Below are positions 1 to 7,796 of a stretch of DNA of 48,451 bases, in pieces. The DNA comes from an uncultured bacterium. Lineage in GTDB: Bacteria > Elusimicrobiota > Elusimicrobia > Elusimicrobiales > Elusimicrobiaceae. Numbering within the stretch: the first letter of the stretch is position 1; each line of letters begins with the position of its first letter. Position numbers and translations under genes: made by a program. The notes below the pieces were generated by a model, which saw nothing but the letters and a program-made list of their open reading frames with translations, was not told where the DNA came from and ran no database searches. The stretch covers positions 1 through 48,451 of the forward strand of contig CASFXV010000009.1 of the NCBI GenBank assembly GCA_949298795.1, given 5' to 3'.

Positions 1-1
1 G

Positions 2-3000
2 GAAGACTTTGCCAACGGGGTAGGGAGTGCGGCGCGGAGCAAATTTGGGTCTACGGCGTTGGCGATGAGCATGAATTTAAGCAGTGCGCCGGTGCAGGCG
101 GTAAAGGCGGAGGCGTCTTTGCTGGCGAAAGGGGTGCAGACGGAGCATGTATTAAAATTAAAAGACATCGTATGGTTTAGCGAGGAGGCACGCAGCGGGT
201 TAAGCGGGGCGAGCTACGGGATGAGAGGAGTGAACCGCGGGGCGCTGGCGAGTGCTGGAGCGAGAGCGGTGGCAACGCCTGTTGTTGGGAGCAAGACGAT
301 AAGCATTACTCCTCAGGTATTAAAGGCGGCGGAAGCGGGGAACGCGGCGAATGTAGGCATAGATTTGAAGCAAAACCGCGCTTTTGCCATGGGTACAGAT
401 TGGAACGCAAAAGACCACTGGTGGAACCGGTTGTTCCGTCATCAGGTTAAATTTGTGCCTGTTCGAAACTCCCGTTTGCTTACTTCTCAAGATGGACGGA
501 GCTTTGCGGGAGAAATAGAAGATTCGGAATTTAATGCCGATACAGAACACGGCTTTAAAATGACGTTTATAGATGAAGACGGGTGGGAAAACATTCTTCC
601 TGTGAACGTCACTATTGATAAAGGTTTTAAAGTAGAAGGATATAACCGTATTGCTTTTACCGCGGATAATATCGCTCAGTTGCGCGATAGCGACAAAACC
701 CCTAAAATCATGTCACATTTCTTTATGAAGCTTCGCCCCGGCCAGCTGGCCCGCTTGGTGTCAGAGGTGATTCGCTCTGGCGTAACGCTTAAAATTAAAT
801 TAGAATCTGCCCCTAATATTGCGCACAAAACGGTTGTGGTTCCCTTGTATTCCGCCAATGGGCAACGCATACTTCCGCTGGAAGTGAATTTGCCTGCCGG
901 TTTGTTGCGTGCTGATGATAAACTGATTTTGGATAAAAAAGGACACTTAGGTGTTTTGCGCCAAGGAAAGGGAACCGCGCGGGCTTTAAGTAATTTCTAT
1001 GTGCGCATTCCGAAACACCAAATCGGCCAGTTGGTGGCGGTGCTTAAAAACAGCAAAGAACCTTTCAATATTTCCATTTTTTCCACTCAAAACAAGGCAA
1101 ACTTAATTGTAAGAGGTGTTTCTTTAACTAACGTTAGCTTAGGTAAAACGATGGCCCCCATCGCCAAAAACCAATTGGGGATGAGCGTGGCGGACGCCAG
1201 TACATTGATGTTTATGATTAATTATGTCTTGCCGGGTTTTGCCTCTTTGCTGCATCCGGTTCTTAAAAAATATGGAGAAAAGAAATTATTGACGATTTCT
1301 TTGGTTATGTCCGCGGCAGCGGGCTTGCTGGCGGCGGCCGCCGGGTTTTACGGATTCGTGGAACAAGGCGAAGTGTCTTCTTTTGATCAGGTGTTGTTTG
1401 TATCAGGCTTGGTTTTGATGAGCGCCTCCAGTATTTTAAAACAGTTGGTTTGCAATATGCTGATTCGCGCTAACCGCGGTGAAGTAGTGGTAACCGCTCC
1501 GAAGGCCAAAGCCCCCACCGCGGCGGAGTTAAAGGCGGCTGCGCAAATGGATTTAAAACAAGTGGGCGCGCGTATTAAAGAATTTTTTACTAAAAAGTCG
1601 GATCTGAGCTTAAAAGATGTTTTCCTGTACAATTTAAGCTTCGTATATAAAAATACCGGTACCTTGGCGTTTTTGGCGTCTCCGTACTTATTTAATTGGG
1701 TTGCTTCCCAATTGTTCGGGGTAAACTTAGGGCTGGACTATTCTATCAGCTTTCCAATTTATGCGCTTTACAGCGGTTGGGTGACGGCGCGCGTGATTCG
1801 TGCCAATTTACGGGACGCCTATTCTGTTAAAAATTTGGAACAGAGTGAGCGGGCTTTATCTTCCGGAATTGAGAAAACAGCCAAAGCTTTGGAAGAGATA
1901 ATCTCCCTCCCTGCCGGATCTAACGAGTTTAAAGAGGCTACGGAAGAAGTCTCCCGCAAGCTGAAAGAAGCGGTAGACGCATTGGTGCAAGCGCATGTAA
2001 AATTAAACGGCCGTTTAAAAACGAAAGCGGTATTTGCGGAAGTTAAACAACAAACTTTGCAAGATTTGGAGCAAGCCCTGGCCAAGAGCGGTGCTTTTGA
2101 TGCCGGGCAGTTGCAGCAAATTATGGAGCAGGTAAAAGCTGATTTTAGCAACTTGGAAAACAGCACCGCCAATGTTTGGAAAGTTTTTGCAAAGGCCAAA
2201 GGCGTGAAGAGTATTTCCATCGCCATGACATTGGCCACCGTACATGAATTTATTTTATCCAGCTCTTTTGCGGCCAGCATAAACTCCTTGATACCGGACG
2301 GCGCTTACGCGAACTTCCTGGTGGCTTTGTCTTTATACTTGCCGTTTATTATAGGGCGTTTAGGCGGTAATGTGGTAGGCAAACGCATGAGCAGCGGCAG
2401 TATGTATATATTGTGTTCGGCTTTGTCTGCCATTGGTACCGGCATTATGATTTTCAACGTGGGTAATTTAGTTCCCACGATTGTTGGCGCGGTGGTTGCC
2501 AGCCTGGGCGTAGGGAATTTCTTTACCCAAATGTATGATTTTATCATGCAGAAACAGCCCAAATTACAGCGGGAGATTTCCGTTATTTTGGCTTTAACCA
2601 TGGCTATTGCCGGTATAGCCACTTTCCCCGCGGCGTATATGACCGCTTTACTTCCCAATCTGGATTTAATTTACGCCGGCGTATGTTTAGGCTTGTCTTT
2701 GGTGATGACAACCTCCATGATGAAAGATTCTACTTTGGCAAAATTTATTACCTATGAGGTTCAAAGACTTTTTGGAAAAAAGGACAACGACCCAAACAAA
2801 GGGGAAGGGCCCTCTGCCGGGGCTTCCGCTTCGGATGACGGCCCCCTTGCCCGTGTGCCGGTAAAGAGCCGGCGGGGTGAAACATTAGCCCAACTATCGG
2901 TGCCCCTATCTCAAAACAACTTTCAATTAAAACCTCTTCAAGAGGTTTTTATTTTGCCCAGCGGGGAAATGATTCTGCGCAAATACCGTTCCGTACAAGA

Positions 3001-4486
3001 CAAACAAGACCAAGCCAAAACATATAAGCAGGTAGTCATTCGGGACGATTTAAAATTCTACCGTGCGGACGGCCGTTTAAAAGCCTCCGCGCTTACCCTA
3101 AAGAAAATAGGGGAAGGGCTGTTGTTAGCCAACAGTAAAATTTGGCCCATGTTTTTAATGTATGTACTGCTGGGCATGAACAATGTTTCCACCATTGTGG
3201 CCAACTTTGCCGAAGAGCCCTTCCAAATGAGTAATTTTGAAATGTTTTTGCTGGGCAATATTGGCTCTCTGACCATTGGCCTTTTGTCTTTGCCCATTGG
3301 CATACTGCAAAGCAAATTCAGCCGTCGGGCGATGTCTAACATTGGCATGTTGGCCATGATCAGCGCGTTTTTGCTTCCCTATCTGGCCGGGCTGGACGGG
3401 CAGCTGGGGGATCCTACCCCATTAAAGCGCTGGGCGCTGGCGGCCAGTTTCTTATTGCTGGGCACCGGGGGAGCGTTTTTGGACGTATCTTTAAAACCCA
3501 CTTTGCTGGCGGCTTCCAAAAAAGGCAATTACCAGCGCAACGTGGGCACGCTGGCGGTATTTAAGCAGGTGTTTGGCAACTCTATGAACTACTTGCTTCC
3601 GCCGCTTTTTCTGTGTGTGGCCGGGGCGGACTGGACGGCCTTCTTCCCCGTATATATGGCTATCAGCGCGCTTAGTTTTATTATTTACAACAAATTCCGT
3701 TTAAAAGAACAAACCCTGCAAAGCGTACAGCAGGCCAAACATAAATACCAGGTAAATTTTAAAAGCATATGGAATATTTTTTCCGGCAAAAATGCCCGTT
3801 CCAAGCTGGTTCGCAAAAGCGTATATGCCAACATCTTGCACGGGGCCAATATGGGCACGCTGGCGTTGTTTGTTAATAATTTAATGAAAGAACATTTTTC
3901 CAACCCGGATATGTTGTGGCATTTGCCTTTTGGCATTTCGTTAGGAAGCGAAGGCTGGGTAGTTCCCTCTTTTGTCTTGTTTACCATGCCCATTGTATTT
4001 GGGCGTATGGCGGGTACCATGCTCGGGCAAGGGGTACACGCCGGCCCTTACCGGCTAAAGGCGCTTAATCCCGGTAAATTGCTGCAGGGCAGCGGTTGGC
4101 TTAGTTTGGCGGGGCTGGCGCTTATCAATACACCGTGGTGGCAGGCGCAGGTGGCGGGAGTAATAGCCTGTGCTCTGGGATTGACCAATTTTGCCCCCAT
4201 ACTTACTTCATTCCCGTCCGATAAAACGCGTGAAATTTCCAATGAAATGTCCGCCTTGTTGTCCTTTTCCTCTTTCTTTAGCGCCATGTTTACGGTCAGT
4301 TTCGGCCTTATGTTGGATATTTTAGGGGCGTGGGGCAGCGCCGCTTTCCTGCTGATTGGTTGCTTTTTGGGCTATTTAATCCATTTTGGACAGCAAATAT
4401 CCCGCGGGGATTATGACAAATTAAAAGAAAAGGCGTCTAATCCGCAAGAAGAAACGGAAGTATACGAAGACCCCCTAACGGAATAG
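2..4486 (+). CDS. Giant membrane protein with two MFS-like transporter units (5' truncated)
   Basis: The frame is open from base 2, so the gene begins upstream of the window; the TTG at 59 is probably internal. Numbering from that TTG, residues 1-370 are mostly soluble and carry two diverged copies of a module (about 179-251 and 271-341, each beginning 'ILP' and containing an NF/HF-x-(K/R)-(L/I)-(R/P) stretch). A first set of membrane helices runs from about 380 to 905, interrupted by a charged coiled-coil insert at 590-705. A soluble linker (905-1025) precedes a second 10-12 helix unit (1025-1444). Helix spacing and short basic loops resemble the major facilitator superfamily; substrate unknown. 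The first 360 bases are unusually rich in GCG, GGG and GAG codons compared with the rest. It stands alone, with a PHP gene converging from the other side. I am confident it is a real membrane protein, less so of transporter function. Confidence 0.8.
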   Translation, partial: EDFANGVGSAARSKFGSTALAMSMNLSSAPVQAVKAEASLLAKGVQTEHVLKLKDIVWFSEEARSGLSGASYGMRGVNRGALASAGARAVATPVVGSKTISITPQVLKAAEAGNAANVGIDLKQNRAFAMGTDWNAKDHWWNRLFRHQVKFVPVRNSRLLTSQDGRSFAGEIEDSEFNADTEHGFKMTFIDEDGWENILPVNVTIDKGFKVEGYNRIAFTADNIAQLRDSDKTPKIMSHFFMKLRPGQLARLVSEVIRSGVTLKIKLESAPNIAHKTVVVPLYSANGQRILPLEVNLPAGLLRADDKLILDKKGHLGVLRQGKGTARALSNFYVRIPKHQIGQLVAVLKNSKEPFNISIFSTQNKANLIVRGVSLTNVSLGKTMAPIAKNQLGMSVADASTLMFMINYVLPGFASLLHPVLKKYGEKKLLTISLVMSAAAGLLAAAAGFYGFVEQGEVSSFDQVLFVSGLVLMSASSILKQLVCNMLIRANRGEVVVTAPKAKAPTAAELKAAAQMDLKQVGARIKEFFTKKSDLSLKDVFLYNLSFVYKNTGTLAFLASPYLFNWVASQLFGVNLGLDYSISFPIYALYSGWVTARVIRANLRDAYSVKNLEQSERALSSGIEKTAKALEEIISLPAGSNEFKEATEEVSRKLKEAVDALVQAHVKLNGRLKTKAVFAEVKQQTLQDLEQALAKSGAFDAGQLQQIMEQVKADFSNLENSTANVWKVFAKAKGVKSISIAMTLATVHEFILSSSFAASINSLIPDGAYANFLVALSLYLPFIIGRLGGNVVGKRMSSGSMYILCSALSAIGTGIMIFNVGNLVPTIVGAVVASLGVGNFFTQMYDFIMQKQPKLQREISVILALTMAIAGIATFPAAYMTALLPNLDLIYAGVCLGLSLVMTTSMMKDSTLAKFITYEVQRLFGKKDNDPNKGEGPSAGASASDDGPLARVPVKSRRGETLAQLSVPLSQNNFQLKPLQEVFILPSGEMILRKYRSVQDKQDQAKTYKQVVIRDDLKFYRADGRLKASALTLKKIGEGLLLANSKIWPMFLMYVLLGMNNVSTIVANFAEEPFQMSNFEMFLLGNIGSLTIGLLSLPIGILQSKFSRRAMSNIGMLAMISAFLLPYLAGLDGQLGDPTPLKRWALAASFLLLGTGGAFLDVSLKPTLLAASKKGNYQRNVGTLAVFKQVFGNSMNYLLPPLFLCVAGADWTAFFPVYMAISALSFIIYNKFRLKEQTLQSVQQAKHKYQVNFKSIWNIFSGKNARSKLVRKSVYANILHGANMGTLALFVNNLMKEHFSNPDMLWHLPFGISLGSEGWVVPSFVLFTMPIVFGRMAGTMLGQGVHAGPYRLKALNPGKLLQGSGWLSLAGLALINTPWWQAQVAGVIACALGLTNFAPILTSFPSDKTREISNEMSALLSFSSFFSAMFTVSFGLMLDILGAWGSAAFLLIGCFLGYLIHFGQQISRGDYDKLKEKASNPQEETEVYEDPLTE

Positions 4487-4520
4487 CCGCCGGTGAGGCC
4501 GGGAAACTTTTTATAGGGGG

Positions 4521-5336
4521 TTATTTGTTGAATAGTTTGGAAAATAGCCGGTCATAATGCGGCTGCGGGATGGACATCCCCGGCGTAGAGTTGCGCCCGC
4601 TGCTGGGGCCGTGGTAATCAGACCCTCCGGTGGCAAACAAATCGTATTTACGGGCTACTTTCAGCAGTTCCTGTTTCATGGTGTACGTATGGGCTGGATA
4701 AAAGACTTCTATGCCGTCCAATCCGCCTTCTTTCCAGGCCGGAAAATTCCACACTTCCATTACCATGCCCGGGTGGGCTATTACGGCTAGGCCTCCGGCG
4801 TTTTTAATTTCCCGTATGGCTTCTAACACGGTAACCCCGGCGGACGGCACGTATCCCGCCTGCCCCGGAACCAGCCACCGGCGGAACCCTTCCTGCCGGG
4901 TGGGGACAATCCCTTTTTGTTTTAAAGCGTCCGCCACATGGGCGCGGGATACCGTATTGGGCGCGCGGGAGAATACGTCTTGCTCTGTCAAATCCACCCC
5001 GGCGGCTTGCAGTTGGGCTATAATTTTTTTAATGCGCTCTACCCGCAGGCGGCGGTTATTTTCCAAAAACTGTAAAAAACGCGTATTGTGAATATCTACA
5101 TTCAGCCCTAAAAAATGCAGGTGGTCGTGTTCCCGGGTGCTTATTTCTACCGCCGGGACAAAGGGGATATGGCGGGCTTGGCATTCTGCCTGGGCTTGGG
5201 CTACGCCGTTTACGGTGTCATGGTCTGCCAACGCAAAAAGGCCCACCCCGGTTTTTTGGGCGGCAATAACCACCTCTTTGGGGGAGGTGGTTCCGTCAGA
5301 AAATACGGAGTGGGTATGTAAATCCGCTTTGGGCAT
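4521..5336 (-). CDS. PHP-domain phosphoesterase (RNase AM / YciV-like)
   Basis: A 271-residue PHP metal-dependent phosphoesterase. Visible metal-binding motifs, in order, are HTHSVFSDG near residue 6, ADHDT near 37, an E in the PAVEIS segment near 62, IAHPG near 187 and GSDYHG near 240. Length and motif order match the family that includes nucleoside 3',5'-bisphosphate phosphatase and RNase AM (E. coli YciV), which releases nucleotides from short RNA or pAp; the substrate here is inferred. It begins four bases after the stop of the NifU-like gene, so the two are probably cotranscribed. No catalytic residue appears to be missing. Confidence 0.88.
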   Translation of the reverse strand: MPKADLHTHSVFSDGTTSPKEVVIAAQKTGVGLFALADHDTVNGVAQAQAECQARHIPFVPAVEISTREHDHLHFLGLNVDIHNTRFLQFLENNRRLRVERIKKIIAQLQAAGVDLTEQDVFSRAPNTVSRAHVADALKQKGIVPTRQEGFRRWLVPGQAGYVPSAGVTVLEAIREIKNAGGLAVIAHPGMVMEVWNFPAWKEGGLDGIEVFYPAHTYTMKQELLKVARKYDLFATGGSDYHGPSSGRNSTPGMSIPQPHYDRLFSKLFNK

Positions 5337-5340
5337 GGGG

Positions 5341-5565
5341 TTATACGCGTTCTACCGCGGTTACCCCGGGGACTTCCGCTTTAATTTTGCGTTCCACTAC
5401 GGCTTGCAGCGTCATCTGCGCGTGCGGGCAGCCGCCGCAGCGTCCGCGCAGACCTACGGTTACAATGCCGGTTTTTTCGTCCACGCCGATTAGCTGAATG
5501 TCGCCCCCGTCAGACTGTAAAATGGGGCGGATTTCTTCAATCACTTTTTCCACTTGTTCTTTCAT
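5341..5565 (-). CDS. NifU C-terminal-like Fe-S scaffold protein
   Basis: A 74-residue stand-alone NifU C-terminal domain with the conserved CGGC (C-x2-C) that holds a transient [4Fe-4S] cluster for transfer to apo-proteins. I chose the ATG at 5563-5565 because GGAG lies 6 bases upstream; a longer frame to 5643 adds a non-homologous leader over a promoter-like TATAAT (reverse of 5597-5602). The QSDGGDI segment is typical of the family. The PHP gene follows after 4 bases. The N-terminal IscU-like and BFD domains of full NifU are absent, as in Nfu proteins. Confidence 0.9.
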   Translation of the reverse strand: MKEQVEKVIEEIRPILQSDGGDIQLIGVDEKTGIVTVGLRGRCGGCPHAQMTLQAVVERKIKAEVPGVTAVERV

Positions 5566-5637
5566 AAAAAACTCCATATAATAAATAGGTACTTCTATTA
5601 TAGCTTTTTTGGTAAAAAGGCGGGACCTGTTAAAATA

Positions 5638-5668
5638 TTGCAAAAACTACAGAAATATTTGCTATACT
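5638..5668 (+). promoter_or_regulatory. Possible sigma70 promoter for the SH3 protein gene
   Basis: TTGCAA (5638-5643) and TATACT (5663-5668) are separated by 19 bases, slightly longer than ideal. They lie about 60 bases upstream of the SH3-domain gene, which has a strong AAGGAG site. Confidence 0.4.
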
Positions 5669-5727
5669 TGAGGTGTAGCAGAAAATTTTGCAATAGAATT
5701 TAGGATGATGAAAAAGAAGGAGAGAAT

Positions 5728-6195
5728 ATGAAGAAAATCGCATCCGTATTCGTAATGTTTTTATTAGTAAGTGCCCCTGCGTTTGCGCAAAAATATGCCA
5801 GCGTAAACGCTAAAAAAGCCAATATCCGTTCTTGCCCGGGCACGAATTGTGCGGTAAAATGGTATGCGTGGAAATATACGCCTGTCATTATGATTAAGAC
5901 TAACGAAGCCAAAGACTGGGTCTTGGTAAAAGATTTTGAAGGTTTTAACGGGTGGATTTCCGCTTCTTTATTAAGTCCTAGAGGGGCTATGGCCGCTACG
6001 GTAGATTTAAACGTACGCAAAGGCCCCGGTGTAAGCAATGAAATCGTCTGCACGGTAGAAAAAGGATATCCTTTTAAATATTTATCCAAGAAAGGTTCTT
6101 GGATTGAAGTGGAAGACGACCCGGCCAATAAGAGCGAAGGCGTTTGCAAAGGCTGGGTATACGCCAAAAATTTGTGGGGCTTTTTCAAACAGTAA
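5728..6195 (+). CDS. Secreted protein with two bacterial SH3-like domains
   Basis: A 155-residue exported protein. The signal peptide occupies residues 1-20, ending APAFA before QKY. Two SH3b-like repeats follow: residues 22-85, with the NIRSCPGTNC core, and residues 88-150, with DLNVRKGPG and a GWVYAKNLW end. Bacterial SH3 domains commonly bind cell-wall peptides or mediate protein contacts; no catalytic domain is attached, so it is probably a periplasmic binding or scaffold protein. Start chosen at the ATG preceded by AAGGAG (5717-5722). The first repeat has a Cys pair in its RT loop that could form a disulfide. It has its own promoter-like sequence and terminator. Confidence 0.8.
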   Translation: MKKIASVFVMFLLVSAPAFAQKYASVNAKKANIRSCPGTNCAVKWYAWKYTPVIMIKTNEAKDWVLVKDFEGFNGWISASLLSPRGAMAATVDLNVRKGPGVSNEIVCTVEKGYPFKYLSKKGSWIEVEDDPANKSEGVCKGWVYAKNLWGFFKQ

Positions 6196-6219
6196 GTTTT
6201 TAGTTTAAGACCTTGGTAA

Positions 6220-6259
6220 GGGGTTATCTTCTTGTTGTTAGAGGGTAACCCCGGTTTTT
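6220..6259 (+). terminator. Rho-independent terminator after the SH3 gene
   Basis: GGGGTTA (6220-6226) pairs with TAACCCC (6246-6252), with further partial pairing inside, followed by GGTTTTTG. Confidence 0.65.
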
Positions 6260-6363
6260 GGACTAAAAATGAGTTGAAATTTAATAATTCAGGATTTAAG
6301 ATATAATTAATAGCTTGTCACACCGGCTTGCAAGGCCGGACTTAAAAAGGGTAAAATAAGATT

Positions 6364-6837
6364 ATGAAAAAGATATTAATAGCTGCAACAGCAGCCAGTG
6401 TTATAGCGTGTGCATTCTGCTTGGCCAGAACAGTGCAAGAGGGTCGTTTTAATATTACCGGTACGGTAAATGTCCCGGAAAGGCTGGTCAAAATCGCACA
6501 GGCAGACAATAATTCCTGTTCTATCATCGTAAAGAACGAGGCGGATGTCCCCGTAGCCATTAAAAGAGTGGTAAACCCTAAATTCCCGTTAGCCTTTCAT
6601 ATGGGCGAAGAAGATTTATTAGCCCCGGAACTGGAAGGAAATTTGAAACTGGAAGTGCAGATTAACAATCACGGGAAATTGGGCGTCTTAAAAGAAGGCG
6701 ATATTTTTGGTTCTTCTAAAGACTTAATTAAACCTAATGCCAAAAACATCATTGTGGAAGCGGATAAAATGACGGGCATGCCCCGTTTGGCCAAAGGCTC
6801 CACCCGCGGAAATTTCTTCCGTACGGCGGCCCGGTAA
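6364..6837 (+). CDS. Exported protein resembling the CcmI C-terminal domain
   Basis: A 157-residue protein with a signal peptide or anchor at residues 1-20 (KKILIAATAASVIACAFC). The rest resembles, by eye, the periplasmic C-terminal domain of the cytochrome c maturation protein CcmI: an ITGTV opening strand, a stretch corresponding to the 'VFVFA' strand (SIIVKNE), PVAIKRV in place of PLAVKRL, a FPLAFHMGEEDLL segment like the family's FTLDDSMAM, and a late LKEGDIFG. No haem-lyase, CcmF/CcmH or TPR partner lies nearby, so a role in cytochrome maturation is only a hypothesis; it may be a reused beta-sandwich fold. The ribosome-binding site is weak. A clear terminator follows. Confidence 0.6.
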   Translation: MKKILIAATAASVIACAFCLARTVQEGRFNITGTVNVPERLVKIAQADNNSCSIIVKNEADVPVAIKRVVNPKFPLAFHMGEEDLLAPELEGNLKLEVQINNHGKLGVLKEGDIFGSSKDLIKPNAKNIIVEADKMTGMPRLAKGSTRGNFFRTAAR

Positions 6838-6854
6838 GCTTCTTTATTTCAATA

Positions 6855-6878
6855 CCCCGCTTTTAGCGGGGTTTTTTT
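6855..6878 (+). terminator. Rho-independent terminator
   Basis: CCCCGC (6855-6860), loop TTTTA, GCGGGG (6866-6871), then seven T. It ends the CcmI-like gene. Confidence 0.9.
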
Positions 6879-6969
6879 ATGTTTTTATTTTTTTCGCTTG
6901 ACGAAATGCCCCAGAAATAGCAAAATAACAAATGTAGGGGTTTAACAATTTAGTAAAGGAGGGTTTTGT

Positions 6970-7689
6970 ATGAAGAGATGTTTGCTTTTGTTGGCTGTAT
7001 TGGCCGCCGCTTCCAGCTTGTATGCGCAAGACAGCCAAAAATATACGCAGGAAGAAGTTCTGGCGGTTTTTGCCCAATACAATCCTGCCGTGTTGGAAAA
7101 GGCTAAAAATAATGCCCAGTATAACGAGATTTTGCAAAATTTGGCTGCCTCATATCAAAAAGAGAAAACAGCCCAATCAGAAACGGAATTAATTGCGTTG
7201 GTTAAAAATTTTGACAATTCCCTCCGTCTGTTTGTTATTGCCAAAACTTATGAAAACGGCTTGGCTTTGCAACAGGCCTCTAACATTGATTTGGCGGCGT
7301 TAGAGGGAGCTACTCGGGCTGATTTGTTGGCCGTTTTTGAAGATATTTATGAGCAAACCTTGGATATCCATAACGCGGAAATAAAATTGTGCAAAGCGCG
7401 CATTAAAGCGTTAAAGAAAGACAAATCTTTGGATAAGCAAGAACGCAATGCCCAAATAGAAAAAGAAAACGCCCGCATTAAAGAATTAAAAGCGGAAATT
7501 AAACAGCTTAAGAAAGACGCTAAAAATAAAGTCCGCTCCGCCAGCGAGTTATATTTCTCCGATTTGAAAGCGGAAGCTTCTTCTCAGGTTGCCAGCGCCA
7601 CCAAGGCGGCTAAAGAAGAGGCTGAAAAAGCGAAAGCTTCCAAAAATTTAGAAGTAAAAGCAAAAAACAAAAAGCCTGTCGGTAAATGA
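6970..7689 (+). CDS. Exported coiled-coil protein, function unknown
   Basis: A 239-residue protein with a signal peptide (residues 1-20, ending SSLYA before QDS). The mature part is largely helical. Residues 25-125 are mixed, while 130-190 form a strongly charged Lys/Glu coiled coil with repeated IKxLK and RIKEL heptads. The C-terminal 40 residues are Lys/Ala-rich and probably disordered. I do not recognise a family. The start is supported by AAAGGAGGG just upstream. It lies immediately before secA but is separated by a strong hairpin. A periplasmic, perhaps oligomeric, structural protein is the most that can be inferred. Confidence 0.65.
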   Translation: MKRCLLLLAVLAAASSLYAQDSQKYTQEEVLAVFAQYNPAVLEKAKNNAQYNEILQNLAASYQKEKTAQSETELIALVKNFDNSLRLFVIAKTYENGLALQQASNIDLAALEGATRADLLAVFEDIYEQTLDIHNAEIKLCKARIKALKKDKSLDKQERNAQIEKENARIKELKAEIKQLKKDAKNKVRSASELYFSDLKAEASSQVASATKAAKEEAEKAKASKNLEVKAKNKKPVGK

Positions 7690-7700
7690 TCTTTCTTTTT

Positions 7701-7739
7701 AAAACGCCTTCTTCCCGCTTTGGCGGGAGGGGGCGTTTT
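7701..7739 (+). terminator. Two-part hairpin terminator before secA
   Basis: AAAACGCC (7701-7708) pairs with GGCGTTTT (7732-7739), enclosing an inner CCCGC/GCGGG stem. The T-run is part of the 3' arm. Confidence 0.65.
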
Positions 7740-7796
7740 GCCGTATCTTAAAACCCTTTTTTATATTATTTAAATTTGTGTATAAGGAAACGTAAC

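Noticed and set aside
4487..4520. Possible terminator after the giant membrane protein gene
   Set aside because: Only a 4-5 base-pair stem (CCGG/CCGG-type) with a displaced T-run; too weak to call.
6323..6339. Short hairpin CCGGC...GCCGG in the leader of the CcmI-like gene
   Set aside because: Five base pairs with no terminator tract or known riboswitch pattern; likely chance.
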